The notes: generated by a model not told the origin, from the sequence alone. 23,291 bases of DNA from CAYXZQ01 sp964469935 (GCA_964469935.1 CAYXZQ010000032.1:1-23291), one strand, 5' to 3'; shown: positions 1 to 9,067, numbered from the stretch's first letter. Numbers and translations: made by a program.

Positions 1-71
1 TTTACATGCTTAATCCGGGATCCGTGCTTAACCTTATCAGACTCGGCAGGATATTTAAGAATGACCAGTAA
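1..71 (+). CDS. C-terminal fragment, probable B12-binding-type radical SAM protein
   Basis: Only the last 22 codons of a gene that enters from the left are present, ending in TAA at 69-71. The readable tail is YMLNPGSVLNLIRLGRIF followed by KNDQ. It resembles the C-termini of the two complete B12-type radical SAM proteins in this window, which end in FYLRPKKLLELTRLMLF-like and FYMRPSHILKMAGKLRS-like helices: an aromatic residue, a Pro, then a hydrophobic/basic helix. From this I infer that the gene is a third member of that family. The fragment carries no catalytic motif, so the assignment is weak. Its end overlaps the following methyltransferase start by 11 bp, which suggests one transcript. 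Confidence 0.4.
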   Translation, partial: YMLNPGSVLNLIRLGRIFKNDQ

Positions 72-723
72 GAGAAACCTTGAGATGGTCTCAGAACAGG
101 ACAATTATGTCAGCTGGCTTTTCGGAAAGATCAGACCGTATCTCGGTCAAGAGATTCTCGAAGTGGGGGCAGGGCTCGGCGTGTTCACCAGGCTGCTTGA
201 GGAGGATGACAAAAATGTCATGGCAATCGACAAGAATTTATACGGAAAAAAATACTGTGATTCGGAAATAAGCAGGGCCGACATCACATCGGAACCCGCT
301 GGACTGAAATCGAGATTCGACACCGTAGTCTGCATGAACGTCCTCGAGCATATCGATGATGACCTCGGAGCGCTTACAAACATGCATGCATGCCTGGCTG
401 ACAAGGGTACTCTCCTGCTGATAGTGCCTGCATTCCAGTTCGCCTATGGCCCTGTAGACAGGTCGAACGAGCATCACAGGAGATACAGCAGGAACAGCAT
501 CAGATCAAGAGTCCGGGATGCAGGTTTCAGGATTAAAAGGATCGAATACATGAACATGCTCGGGCTTTTGGGCTGGCTATACCAGAACAGGATACTCAGG
601 TCCGGTGTCCACAGGCAGGGCGACCTGAGGAGGTTCAACTGGCTCTGCCCTGTGCTCAGCCGGCTGGAGAGGCTCGGTCCTCCCCCGTTCGGGCTCAACC
701 TGTTCATAGTCGCCGAAAAATGA
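61..723 (+). CDS. Class I SAM-dependent methyltransferase
   Basis: A 220-residue protein with a Rossmann-type SAM-binding fold. Motif I is EVGAGLG at about residues 34-40. An acidic strand end (MAIDKN) follows at about 55-60, and the post-II/motif IV region reads CMNVLEHIDDD near residues 97-107. The later VPAFQFAYGPVDRSNEHHRRYS stretch matches the Pro/His/Arg-rich motif of methyltransferases often encoded beside, or fused to, GT2 glycosyltransferases of surface-polysaccharide loci. Those enzymes transfer a methyl group from SAM to a sugar or lipid-linked acceptor; the acceptor here is unknown. No signal peptide or membrane segment is seen, so it is probably cytosolic. The start at 61 overlaps the previous gene by 11 bp; an in-frame ATG at 85 is an alternative that loses eight residues. 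It overlaps the next gene by 4 bp (ATGA), implying translational coupling. Confidence 0.85.
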   Translation: MTSKRNLEMVSEQDNYVSWLFGKIRPYLGQEILEVGAGLGVFTRLLEEDDKNVMAIDKNLYGKKYCDSEISRADITSEPAGLKSRFDTVVCMNVLEHIDDDLGALTNMHACLADKGTLLLIVPAFQFAYGPVDRSNEHHRRYSRNSIRSRVRDAGFRIKRIEYMNMLGLLGWLYQNRILRSGVHRQGDLRRFNWLCPVLSRLERLGPPPFGLNLFIVAEK

Positions 724-1685
724 GGAACACGAGAAGGATAGCTGCAAATGCCGGAATTGTGCTAAGGAACAGGAGCATAGTCCCCAGGCTCATGAAAAAT
801 TACGCATCTCTTGCCACAGGCAATACTGTGCTTCGGACACTGGAGATAGCAGTGACATACGATTGCCAGTGCACCTGCAGGCACTGCAGCTCTGAAGGGC
901 TCAGGGATGCGGCTAAGACAGAGCTTGCGGATGCTGAAGTGAAGAATCTTATCGACAGCTGTATCTCCCATGGCGCAGTGCATATACTCTTCACGGGCGG
1001 CGAGACCCTGATTCCCAGGGAGAAGCTGCTGGAGCTCATCAGGTACGCAGACAGCAAGGGCTGCATAACGAGCATAGACACGAACGGGGTACTGCTTGAC
1101 AAAGGGTATGCCGCCGACCTCAAAGATGCAGGGCTTGATGTTGCCTGCATCAGCATCGACAGCATGGACCCAACGGCGCACGACACTAACAGGGGAGTTG
1201 AAGGATGCCACAAGCATGCTGTCCGGGCTGTAAGGAACTGCAGGGACAATGGCATACAGGTCATAATAAGCGCTCTTGTCACAAAGGCAGGGCTCAGGGA
1301 CAACAGTCTTTACAGGATATTGGACTTTGCAGAGAAGAATGACAGCAGCGTAATCTTTTGCCTTCCGGTCATGACCGGCAGATGGCACGGCAACAAGTCT
1401 GAAAAGCTGGACAGCAGTGATTTCAAGGAGCTTGAAAAGCTGATGGAGCACCCGCTTGCCAGGCTATGCGAGGAGAACAACTATTTTTTCAAAGGATGTG
1501 CAGCCGGCTCGGAGAAGATGACAGTCTCGCTCTACGGGGATGTCATGCCATGCTCTTTCATCAAGGAGAAATACGGTAATGTCAGGGACGATGACCTGGG
1601 AACTATTCTTGCCAGGATGAGGCAAAAGCCGGGCTATTCCTGTGTCAACAGGGGCACGAGATGCCTTGCGGCGCAGGGACGATGA
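720..1685 (+). CDS. Small radical SAM protein with twitch-like C-terminus (paralogue 1 of 3)
   Basis: A 321-residue radical SAM enzyme. The [4Fe-4S] cluster motif CxxxCxxC is C49, C53, C56 within DCQCTCRHC, and the SAM-contacting GGE is in LFTGGETL. The C-terminal part has a GCAAG...GDVMPC...YGNV...C pattern typical of twitch/SPASM domains that hold an auxiliary Fe-S cluster. It is clearly paralogous to the genes at 5461 and 9198. All three share an N-terminal signature (RLMKNYASL, then LRTLEI) just before the cluster loop and the same twitch pattern. This copy ends soon after the last Cys (RCLAAQGR) and lacks the DRDFI/DKKFI tail of its paralogues. Radical SAM enzymes generate a 5'-deoxyadenosyl radical to abstract hydrogen from substrate; this substrate is unknown. 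Its context among glycosyltransferases suggests a sugar or lipid intermediate rather than a peptide. It starts in a 4-bp overlap with the methyltransferase. Confidence 0.88.
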   Translation: MRNTRRIAANAGIVLRNRSIVPRLMKNYASLATGNTVLRTLEIAVTYDCQCTCRHCSSEGLRDAAKTELADAEVKNLIDSCISHGAVHILFTGGETLIPREKLLELIRYADSKGCITSIDTNGVLLDKGYAADLKDAGLDVACISIDSMDPTAHDTNRGVEGCHKHAVRAVRNCRDNGIQVIISALVTKAGLRDNSLYRILDFAEKNDSSVIFCLPVMTGRWHGNKSEKLDSSDFKELEKLMEHPLARLCEENNYFFKGCAAGSEKMTVSLYGDVMPCSFIKEKYGNVRDDDLGTILARMRQKPGYSCVNRGTRCLAAQGR

Positions 1686-1774
1686 AGAATGTTAAATAAA
1701 GGCTAAAAAACGAAGAAAATAAATAAAGATAATAAACGGAGATAATAAAAGGACAATAATCGAAGTAAAGGAAG
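1686..1774 (+). promoter_or_regulatory. Purine-rich A-tract spacer, probable internal promoter/leader
   Basis: This 89-bp gap is about four-fifths purine and about 60% A on the + strand, with very few C residues. It contains two copies of GATAATAAA (1728-1736 and 1741-1749), and several TAAATAAA-like stretches around 1693-1727 could act as a TATA box. A start near 1750 would leave a short unstructured leader before the ATG at 1775. The gap is the only break in the otherwise overlapping run from 61 to 7871, so a second promoter here is plausible. It is inferred from composition and position only. Confidence 0.4.
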
Positions 1775-3889
1775 ATGATACTGCAGATAATAAAAGTGAT
1801 TATTCTCATCGTCTGGATATTCCTCACACCCACATGCCTGTTGTTTATTCTTTCAAAGAAGAAGGACCTTGAGAACCTGGTGATGAAATCTGTCGCAGTG
1901 TTCATCTTCCTTCCAATCGTCTCGTATTACCTTGTGTTGGTCACAGGGAACCTTTTCACCTTCGGGATAATCAGCGTCATATCCACATTGTTCAACATCA
2001 CCCTGTTTGTTTTGGTGATAAAGAAAAAAATCAGGTTCAGGAAGATCTCCATCAAGAATCCCGGCAGGGTAATGCTCGTGCTCCTGCTCCTTGTGATGGT
2101 CTTCAATTTCCTGACCTTCAGCTTTCCTTCAAAAGAAAGATACAACTGCCCTGACATCTGGGCCTACCTGAACCTCAAATCGGACTACATCTTCGGGGCA
2201 GCCAACCCGCCGTTCCAGAGCGCTCTTGATAAGGTCCACAACATGAGGATTCCAGAGACAGCCACCAACATGTCCTTCTTCAGCAACAGCGACCTCAACA
2301 TATCAGGCATAGGCGTTGAAGAGCTTGACTACTATAAGTTCCAGAAGGGAAGCGGGTCGATACTCGGGAACTATGACCTCAAGATACTGAACGACGAGCC
2401 TTATACCATGGGGATAATATTGTCTTTTTTCATAGCAGCCTTCAATTTCATAGGCATACGGATCATGTTTGTGCTGATAATGGTGATAACATCAGCGATG
2501 CTCTTCCTAATTACAAGGAGGTTTACAGGAAAGGTTTGGATATCGGTAATTGCCGTCATCCTCCTAAATACAAGCAGCATAGCCTTAGAGTCGTTCAGCG
2601 TAAACCCCAACTACCTCGGCATGCTTATCATGTGCGCTATCATCCTGCTTCTGACAAAAAAAAAGGAGATATCGGGCCAGGAATTGTTGCTGGCAGGCGC
2701 GCTCTTCGGATTCCTAGGGGGTTTGAGGCCGTTCGCCCTGCTCTTCATCCCCGGGCTTCTGGTGTATTTCTATTTTCTTGGCTACAGGAAGATAATCCCT
2801 TTTGCAGCAGGCTCAGCGCTCCTGGTCGCGCCTGTCCTGATCATGAATTATTTCCAGTACCACAATCCCTTCCAGTACCCGGGCTTTGTGTTCTATCCCC
2901 TGTTCGAGCACAAGTTCCTGGGATTAACATTTTACACAAGGACCCTTTTCAATTTCCCGTTTTATGAGCATCTCGTCAGAACACCTGCCTATCCTTTTCC
3001 CATGTTCATATACCTTCCTCTGATGTTCCTGATGGACCTCGGGCTAATATTTTTTACTACGATGTTCTTCGGGATTAGGCCTATCAGGGACAGGAAGCTG
3101 AGGTATTTCCTGACAGTGACGCCCCTCGTATTCTTTGCATTCCTGTTGTTCAATGAAAATTGGAGGGATCCGAAGACGACCATCCTGCTGTTGATCCTGC
3201 CGTTTGCCATATTACTCAGCATGAACGGCCTGAATGACGTCGTCGGGAAATTTTCGCTAAGGAAGACCGGATTTTTCGTCCTTGCCCTGCTCCTTGTCTC
3301 TGCATGCATATTGGCTGCAAGGGGCATGAGTTTTCCTCCTGACCTGAGGATGGGCGTCATCGACAGGGGCAACCTGATAGAATTCCCGGAGCATCTTGAT
3401 TTTTTAAGGCAGGAGCTCACCAGGCTGAACGTGCTGCCGAAGTTCTCATCCAACAGCATAAATACCGAGGAGCTTCCTCAGGACCTCATGATCCAGAAGG
3501 CATTCCCCTTCTTTCTCGAGAAGTTCATCGGTTGCAGGGGCGACAATGACACTGTATCAGGGTATTTCTTTTATCTGGATACCGGAAAGACATATCTGAT
3601 AATTCCTCATGAGATGAGCGACAGCTACCAAATGGAGGATATAAATACCATAAACATCACCTCAGGAGAACAGGTATTCAGGGACGTATCGTCGCCGGAT
3701 CACTGTTACACATTCGATCTGAGGGTCGCAGAGGAGCAGGGTGCGGTAAACCTATATTTCTACAACATATCAAGAAGGGATTACGGCCTAACTATTAACA
3801 AAAAGGTTCAGCTCATTTTCAGCAACGCATACGTATTGAACGTGTACGAGGATGGCAGGCTTGCAGAAAGGCAATATGTACAGCAATGA
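1775..3889 (+). CDS. Polytopic GT-C-like membrane glycosyltransferase, paralogue A
   Basis: A 704-residue integral membrane protein. It starts with a hydrophobic helix (residues 1-28) and has many further membrane segments up to about residue 510, then an extracytoplasmic C-terminal domain of roughly 190 residues. A long polar loop of about 100 residues near residues 125-210 carries acidic and Asn-rich sequence. Large first-half loops with acidic residues and a soluble C-terminal domain are the general layout of GT-C enzymes, which use polyprenyl-phosphate-linked sugars on the outer face of the membrane. A central block (YPGF, FEH, FLGL, NFPF, LVRTPAYPFP) is closely matched in the protein at 14279, so the two are paralogues. 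I see no motif that fixes the donor or acceptor, and a glycan-modifying membrane protein other than a transferase is possible. GGA lies just before the ATG. The next gene starts inside its 3' end. Confidence 0.65.
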   Translation: MILQIIKVIILIVWIFLTPTCLLFILSKKKDLENLVMKSVAVFIFLPIVSYYLVLVTGNLFTFGIISVISTLFNITLFVLVIKKKIRFRKISIKNPGRVMLVLLLLVMVFNFLTFSFPSKERYNCPDIWAYLNLKSDYIFGAANPPFQSALDKVHNMRIPETATNMSFFSNSDLNISGIGVEELDYYKFQKGSGSILGNYDLKILNDEPYTMGIILSFFIAAFNFIGIRIMFVLIMVITSAMLFLITRRFTGKVWISVIAVILLNTSSIALESFSVNPNYLGMLIMCAIILLLTKKKEISGQELLLAGALFGFLGGLRPFALLFIPGLLVYFYFLGYRKIIPFAAGSALLVAPVLIMNYFQYHNPFQYPGFVFYPLFEHKFLGLTFYTRTLFNFPFYEHLVRTPAYPFPMFIYLPLMFLMDLGLIFFTTMFFGIRPIRDRKLRYFLTVTPLVFFAFLLFNENWRDPKTTILLLILPFAILLSMNGLNDVVGKFSLRKTGFFVLALLLVSACILAARGMSFPPDLRMGVIDRGNLIEFPEHLDFLRQELTRLNVLPKFSSNSINTEELPQDLMIQKAFPFFLEKFIGCRGDNDTVSGYFFYLDTGKTYLIIPHEMSDSYQMEDINTINITSGEQVFRDVSSPDHCYTFDLRVAEEQGAVNLYFYNISRRDYGLTINKKVQLIFSNAYVLNVYEDGRLAERQYVQQ

Positions 3890-5459
3890 AGACAGGATCA
3901 GCAGGTCAGAGCTGCTGATAATATTCTCGATAGCCCTCATTATCTTTTGCATCTACCAGTATCCAGCGATTCTGAACAGGAGCATCATCAATGACGACGT
4001 GAGGGTACAGTACTATCCGGCATACAGGGTGCATGACATGAGCCTCTATCCCAATGACATCATCACAGACCTTTTCACTTACGAGACTCCCAGGGCTTTT
4101 TTCTACTCAGTAGCGCTCCTGTCGTATCTCGTCGACATGATAACCCTGAGCAAGATAATGAGCCTCATCGCATTCCTCCTCGTGGCATACTATACCTACA
4201 GGCTCGGCAGGTTCTACCTGGGCAAGCCCGGGAGCGCGATGTTCCTCATACTTTTCCTGATACAGATATGGTCGTTCCCCAGCATCTCCGGCGGGCTTCC
4301 GAGGAGCTTCGCGCTGGTGTTCATAGCGGGTTTTCTGTATTACCAGGCCTCTGGCAGGGATATCAAGAAATCAGCCATGCTCATCACTGCCCTTCTCATA
4401 TACCCTCCGTCAATGTTCGTTGCCTGGATAACCTACGGGCTCCTGAAGCTCCCTGACCTGAAGGAACTAATCAGCAAGAGAAGATTCACCCGGGACCTGA
4501 AGCTACTCCTGCTCCTGACAGCAGTCCTTTTCGCAATCGGCACTGTCCTCTATTCAGACACTCATGCGAACCGTTTCGGCAACCTGGCAGATTACCATGA
4601 GGTATCGACAAATCCTGTATTCGGAGAGAACGGCAGGGTGGACGTATTTCCTGTAAGGTCTTACCCCTACATGATATACAGCTTTGCCGGGAATCTTATC
4701 CTGGCAACATTGGTGCTTCTGGTTCCATTCCTGTTTTTCAACAGGAAGAAGGCGTTCCGGCTGCCTAAAGAGTTCTGGGCGCTGCTCGTCTCGGGCATCA
4801 TCCTGCACTACTTCGGCGGATATACCGGACTCATGCTCAACAACTACTCGAGGTTCTCCAGGTACACCTTCCCGCTGTTCCTTGTCTTCTTCTTCTCCTA
4901 CAATATCGAGCTGATACTGCCGAAGATAAGGAAGAGGTTCAGGATGGCGGCATTCATCCTCGTCCTAGTCCTGACAGGCGCTATGGTCGCGGCAGGGACC
5001 ACGAGAGACCTCATAGACTGCAGCAAGACGGATGTCTATTCTTTCCTCTCTACCACTCCCAAGAACACGCTTGTCGCGGGCTATCCGCTGCAGACAAGCT
5101 GCATACCGTTGTATTCCAAGCGCATGGTCTTCACGAGCCATGAAGGCATATCCCCTGAGTATTCCGGCTATTACAGCGTGCTCAGGAACAGGACTTTCGA
5201 GCTGTTCGATGCCTATTTTTCAGACAACATCACCGCTGTCGAGGATTTCTGCAGGAAGCATGATATCGACTACCTGCTCGTGGACAGGGTGTATCTCGAG
5301 CACCTGGACTACAGTGAAGCACTTTCTTACGAGCCTTTCAGGTCGTACATCGAGAACATCACACAAAACCGGACATATTTCGCGCTGTTGCACGTTCCGG
5401 ATGAAAAGAAAATTATAAATAATGACCAATATTATCTGATAAGATGCGGGGACATCTGA
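3876..5459 (+). CDS. Polytopic GT-C-like membrane protein with extracellular C-terminal domain
   Basis: A 527-residue multi-pass membrane protein. After the first membrane helix (about residues 12-30) comes a loop with an acidic pair, IINDDVRVQYYPAYR, of the kind that carries the catalytic acid in GT-C glycosyltransferases. Around ten hydrophobic segments follow to about residue 395. The last 125-130 residues are soluble, with predicted N-glycosylation sequons (NRT, NIT) and the phrase KHDIDYLLVDR, a pattern common in the soluble tail of large GT-C-like proteins. It is not an obvious paralogue of the 1775 protein. I chose ATG 3876, which has an AAAGG site about 6 nt upstream and overlaps the preceding gene by 14 bp. 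ATG 3852 would add eight residues and a 38-bp overlap. It is followed one base later by the next start, so it is cotranscribed. Substrate unknown. Confidence 0.62.
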   Translation: MYSNEDRISRSELLIIFSIALIIFCIYQYPAILNRSIINDDVRVQYYPAYRVHDMSLYPNDIITDLFTYETPRAFFYSVALLSYLVDMITLSKIMSLIAFLLVAYYTYRLGRFYLGKPGSAMFLILFLIQIWSFPSISGGLPRSFALVFIAGFLYYQASGRDIKKSAMLITALLIYPPSMFVAWITYGLLKLPDLKELISKRRFTRDLKLLLLLTAVLFAIGTVLYSDTHANRFGNLADYHEVSTNPVFGENGRVDVFPVRSYPYMIYSFAGNLILATLVLLVPFLFFNRKKAFRLPKEFWALLVSGIILHYFGGYTGLMLNNYSRFSRYTFPLFLVFFFSYNIELILPKIRKRFRMAAFILVLVLTGAMVAAGTTRDLIDCSKTDVYSFLSTTPKNTLVAGYPLQTSCIPLYSKRMVFTSHEGISPEYSGYYSVLRNRTFELFDAYFSDNITAVEDFCRKHDIDYLLVDRVYLEHLDYSEALSYEPFRSYIENITQNRTYFALLHVPDEKKIINNDQYYLIRCGDI

Positions 5460-5460
5460 G

Positions 5461-6471
5461 ATGAGAAGCAGAACATTATATAATCTCGGGCTGCTCATGA
5501 GAAAGCCTTCTGTATCAGCGAGAGTAATCTGGAACTACGCCTCCATCCTTGCCGGAAAAAAGAGGCTCAGGTCTGTTGAGATCGACCTGGGATTCGGATG
5601 CCAGCTCAACTGCAGCCACTGCTATGCTTCAGAGCTCATCGACCCTGGGCGAAGGCAGATGGGCATGGACGACATCAGGCATGCAGTCGACCAGTGCATA
5701 AATGAGGGAGCGATACATTTTCTGATAAGCGGCGGAGAGCCCCTCATCCATTCACATGTCTATGACGTTATTGAATACGTCAACAGCAAAAACGCCTTCA
5801 GTTGCCTGGTCACAAACGGTGCGAAGCTCGATGACGAGACTATACAGAAGCTTGCAGAGTCCGGGCTTGACATAATAGAGATAAGCCTTGACAGCGCTGT
5901 CGCAGAGAAGCATGACAGGAACAGGAGGATGGAAGGCCTGCACAAGAAAGTCCTCGAGGCAGCAGCAAAATGCACAGAATCCGGCATGGAAGTCTTTACG
6001 AGTAGCGTGATCACGAACGAGAACATCAATGACGGCGACCTAAGGGACATAATAAGGATAGGCAGGGAAAAGAAGCTCAGGACGCATCTGTGTTTTCCGG
6101 TCGCGACAGGCAACTGGAAGCATGAGGACATCGCCCTCACAGACAAGAACAGGGCAAAGGCAAAGAGGCTTTTCGCAGAAGAGGACATAAGATGCTGCGA
6201 GGAAGGCAATTATCTGAGGCAAGGCTGCTCTGCCGGCGTGGAGAAATTATGCATAAACCCTTACGGCGACATTCTTCCCTGCCCCTACATCCAGGCAAGC
6301 TTCGGAAACATACTTGAAGAGGACCTGGGCGCAATCCTCAAGCGGATGAGGAGCAACAAGTACTTCTCTTCGATTACCGGGCCCTGTCTGCCTGCATTCG
6401 ACAAGAAATTCATAGGCGACGTGATGGATAAGATAAACAAGTCAGGCGACAAGCCCCTGAAACTCAAATGA
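5461..6471 (+). CDS. Small radical SAM protein with twitch-like C-terminus (paralogue 2 of 3)
   Basis: A 336-residue radical SAM enzyme. The cluster loop GCQLNCSHCYA supplies C47, C51 and C54, and the SAM-binding ISGGEPL follows at about residues 92-98. The C-terminal half has GCSAG, then GDILPCPY, then FGNI, then GPCLPAFDKKF, giving the conserved cysteines of a twitch-type auxiliary cluster site. The N-terminus (about 45 residues before the first Cys) carries RVIWNYASILAGKKRLRSVEI, aligned with the same signature in the proteins at 720 and 9198. It has the longest C-terminal tail of the three, ending in a basic Lys-rich sequence. It begins one base after the stop of the membrane protein and overlaps the next gene by 4 bp (ATGA), so it probably acts in the same pathway as both. 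Catalysis by a 5'-deoxyadenosyl radical is expected; the substrate is unknown. Confidence 0.9.
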   Translation: MRSRTLYNLGLLMRKPSVSARVIWNYASILAGKKRLRSVEIDLGFGCQLNCSHCYASELIDPGRRQMGMDDIRHAVDQCINEGAIHFLISGGEPLIHSHVYDVIEYVNSKNAFSCLVTNGAKLDDETIQKLAESGLDIIEISLDSAVAEKHDRNRRMEGLHKKVLEAAAKCTESGMEVFTSSVITNENINDGDLRDIIRIGREKKLRTHLCFPVATGNWKHEDIALTDKNRAKAKRLFAEEDIRCCEEGNYLRQGCSAGVEKLCINPYGDILPCPYIQASFGNILEEDLGAILKRMRSNKYFSSITGPCLPAFDKKFIGDVMDKINKSGDKPLKLK

Positions 6472-7871
6472 AGACAGACATCCTTTTCATCTCAATACAG
6501 AAGCAGGATTCTCCGGCAAAGGGGAAATTCAGGGCGCCGCCCCTGGGCCAGCTTCAATTGTGTTCGTATCTTAGGGAAGGTGGGTTTACGCCTGCAATCT
6601 TAGATGTCGGCGAGAAGGACACGGAGCTTGCAGGCAAGGTATTGTCAAGGATAAGGGAAGAGAAGCCGGCAGTCATCGGCCTGTCCATAACAACACCCCT
6701 GTTCAATCCGGCCATAAGGATAGCAAGGCTCATCAAGGAAAATTTTAGGGACATGCCTGTCATTGCAGGTGGCCCGCATCCGACTGTAAGGCCGGACGAG
6801 GTGCTCCAGACAGGATTCGTCGACATAGCAGTGAAGGGTGAGGGGGAGATGCCGCTTCTCGGACTGATGAAGGCATACAGGAAAAGCCCGGCCGGCTTCG
6901 GCAGCAGACTGAAGAAGGTTCCGGGCCTCGTATTCATGGACAGGGGCCGCCTGGTCGATTCAGGCCAGTCACGGGTCATAGAAGACCTCGACTCTTTGCC
7001 TCTTCCTGCCAGGGATCTTATCGACATCCGGGACTACGAGCCCCTCCCTAACCAGTACAGGAACCTTCCTGTCGTGCACATCGTGACGTCCAGAGGGTGC
7101 CCGTTCGGATGCAGGTTCTGCAGCAACATATTCGGACAGAGGCTGCGGCAGAGAAGCGCTAAGAGCGTCCTGGACGAGATAAGGCAATGCGTTAGGGATC
7201 TTGATGCCAGGGAGGTGTATTTCTATGACGACACCCTGACTGCGAACAGGAAATGGGTTAGGTCGCTTTGCGAAGGGTTGATAGAAGAGAATATAAAGGT
7301 ATCCTGGTCGTGTTTCGCAAGGATCGACACAGTGGACAGAGAGACTCTTGACCTCATGAGAAAGGCAGGGTGCTGGAACATTTTCTACGGGATCGAGGCA
7401 GGGTACCAGGAGTGCCTTGACAGGATATTCAAGAACATAACCCTCGACCGAATCCGAAGCGCCATAGATATGACACGCGACGCGGGAATCGAGATAAGGG
7501 CATCCTTCATGCTCGGATTCCCATGGGAATCGCCCAAGGAGGGCATGAAGACCATACAGTTCGCTAAATCCCTCGACATCGAGTACGCACAGTTCAACCT
7601 GTTTACTCCCTTTCCAGGGATACCTCTTCTCGAGGAGGCAAAAAAGTCAGGCACGCTTGACATGAACAAGAACAGATACGACTTATGGGCCCCGAGCTAC
7701 GTCCCGAGACTGTACCGAAGCAGGAAGGCGCTTGTGAATCTCCAGAAGACCGGTTTTCGGCAGTTCTACATGAGACCGTCCCACATTCTGAAAATGGCTG
7801 GGAAGCTTAGGTCCACAGGTGACCTGGTCCGGCAGCTCAAGGGCGCGTATTATCTTCTCAGGAATTACTGA
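6468..7871 (+). CDS. B12-binding-domain-type radical SAM protein
   Basis: A 467-residue class B-type radical SAM enzyme. Residues 1-140 form the Rossmann-like cobalamin-binding-type domain with VIGLSITTPLFNPAI and AGGPHPTVRPDE. No DxHxxG motif is seen, which is common in this family. The radical SAM domain follows with SRGCPFGCRFC (C211, C215, C218), then a FYDDT strand, the SWSCFARID strand and a GIEAG motif near residue 310. Family members methylate unactivated carbons or form C-C bonds and ring structures; hopanoid HpnP and HpnJ are of this type. It shares the whole plan with the protein at 16063, including SLPLPARDL before the cluster loop. No membrane segment is visible. It is translationally coupled to the preceding radical SAM gene and converges on the aminotransferase gene with a 14-bp overlap of the 3' ends. 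The substrate is unknown; sugar, lipid and polyprenyl carriers are all possible. Confidence 0.9.
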   Translation: MKTDILFISIQKQDSPAKGKFRAPPLGQLQLCSYLREGGFTPAILDVGEKDTELAGKVLSRIREEKPAVIGLSITTPLFNPAIRIARLIKENFRDMPVIAGGPHPTVRPDEVLQTGFVDIAVKGEGEMPLLGLMKAYRKSPAGFGSRLKKVPGLVFMDRGRLVDSGQSRVIEDLDSLPLPARDLIDIRDYEPLPNQYRNLPVVHIVTSRGCPFGCRFCSNIFGQRLRQRSAKSVLDEIRQCVRDLDAREVYFYDDTLTANRKWVRSLCEGLIEENIKVSWSCFARIDTVDRETLDLMRKAGCWNIFYGIEAGYQECLDRIFKNITLDRIRSAIDMTRDAGIEIRASFMLGFPWESPKEGMKTIQFAKSLDIEYAQFNLFTPFPGIPLLEEAKKSGTLDMNKNRYDLWAPSYVPRLYRSRKALVNLQKTGFRQFYMRPSHILKMAGKLRSTGDLVRQLKGAYYLLRNY

Positions 7872-9045
7872 GGCTCTTGACGAATCTCTTCCTGAAACTG
7901 CTGAATTCGGCCTCGCTGAAACAGTAGATCGGCACGTGGAGGACCTTGCTGAATAATTCTTCCGACTTCCCTGTGCAGTCTAGAAGGAATGATTCATGGG
8001 TGTCAATGCCGTTAAACAGGAGACGCTTCCTGAGCCCCTTGGCCCTACTGATGATGGGAAAGGTGTAAAATATCCCATCGCTGATATTTGGTACAGAAAC
8101 ATTCTTCGCGTTTTTTTTCACGAATCCGTGGAGCTCGCTGCCAAGCAGCCTCCTGTGCCTTATTCTTTCTTCAGCCTGCCGCAATTTTCTCTTCCCCAGC
8201 CTGAACTGGAGATTGCACATCTTCCTTGCCGACCCTAAGCTTGCAAGGTCCAGCCCTTTCTTCCCAAAAAGCAGCTCCGGCGTCGAGCCAACCGCATCCT
8301 TGCCGATGACTGAATTCAACAGGAGCAGTGGATATGTGACTACCGGGAAAACAGGCCTGCTAGTGAAGAAGTACATGTAAAAATATTTCAGCATGTCGGC
8401 GAGAAGCGAGAACCTCGAAGGTGCCGTGCATCTCTTGAGGGATTCTGAGATGTAATCCTTCATCCTGCTTGACCCGGCTATCACTGCGCCGCCGCCAAGA
8501 AGGTCAAGGTCTTTTGCCCTTCCGAAGCTGTAGATGACGGCGTCGGCGTTTTTGAGCACCAGATCGTCCGGATGGAAGTACTGCACAGAATCGAATATCA
8601 TCCTTGAGTTCTTTTCCTTGAGCAACGAGATTATCTTGCCGATGTCCGTAGGCAGGATGCCGTAATGTATAGGGACCAGGACAATGTTTCCAGATATATC
8701 TTTTTTCGCGAGGTCATCATAGTCCAGGTTCAATGTATCTTTGTTCATCTCGATGAAGACAGGCGTTGCACCCATGAGCCTTATGATCTCCGGAAACGAG
8801 GGATATACATTCGCCGGGAGGAACACCCTGTCGCCCGAGCCGACATTGTAGAAGCCCATTATCCTGTAGAAGGAATGAGTGGCCGAGGGAGTCAGGAGCA
8901 TGTTTTCTGTCCCGAACCTTCGCCGCAAAAGCCTGAGGAAATCCTGCTCATCGTCCTTTGTCGAGCCTTTCATCAGAAGATTTCCTATGATGAAGCCGAA
9001 ATCGGCAAATTCCAGGTTTATCCTCTGCCTGGGATAGACTGCCAT
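7858..9045 (-). CDS. DegT/DnrJ/EryC1/StrS-family PLP aminotransferase
   Basis: A 395-residue fold-type I PLP enzyme. From the chosen start, the Schiff-base lysine is about K178 in SFGRAKDLDLLGGG, matching the SFxxxK...GGA pattern of sugar aminotransferases. The PLP-ring aspartate is about D152 in MIFDSVQYF. The substrate-side motifs FLPANVYPSF and GATPVFIEM are also present. These enzymes usually convert nucleotide-linked keto sugars to amino sugars with glutamate as donor. The C-terminal half is more divergent than usual, so another amine acceptor is possible. A GTG at 9087 would extend the frame by 14 residues, but it lies upstream of a TTTATAT box at 9068-9074 on this strand. ATG 9045 sits about 26 nt from the centre of that box, so the gene is most likely leaderless from 9045. 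It is divergent from the radical SAM gene at 9198 and convergent with the B12-type gene. Confidence 0.82.
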   Translation of the reverse strand: MAVYPRQRINLEFADFGFIIGNLLMKGSTKDDEQDFLRLLRRRFGTENMLLTPSATHSFYRIMGFYNVGSGDRVFLPANVYPSFPEIIRLMGATPVFIEMNKDTLNLDYDDLAKKDISGNIVLVPIHYGILPTDIGKIISLLKEKNSRMIFDSVQYFHPDDLVLKNADAVIYSFGRAKDLDLLGGGAVIAGSSRMKDYISESLKRCTAPSRFSLLADMLKYFYMYFFTSRPVFPVVTYPLLLLNSVIGKDAVGSTPELLFGKKGLDLASLGSARKMCNLQFRLGKRKLRQAEERIRHRRLLGSELHGFVKKNAKNVSVPNISDGIFYTFPIISRAKGLRKRLLFNGIDTHESFLLDCTGKSEELFSKVLHVPIYCFSEAEFSSFRKRFVKSLSNS

Positions 9046-9067
9046 GGCCTGATGAATCAGGCGGAAG

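Noticed and set aside
762..1451. Long open frame on the minus strand opposite the first rSAM gene
   Set aside because: It is a shadow of a gene with clear CxxxCxxC and twitch motifs, and its translation has no recognisable domain.
1600..1710. Possible frameshift at the 3' end of the first small rSAM gene, whose tail is shorter than its paralogues
   Set aside because: Reading the other two frames after RCLAA does not restore a DRDFI/DKKFI-like tail, so a natural C-terminal difference is simpler.
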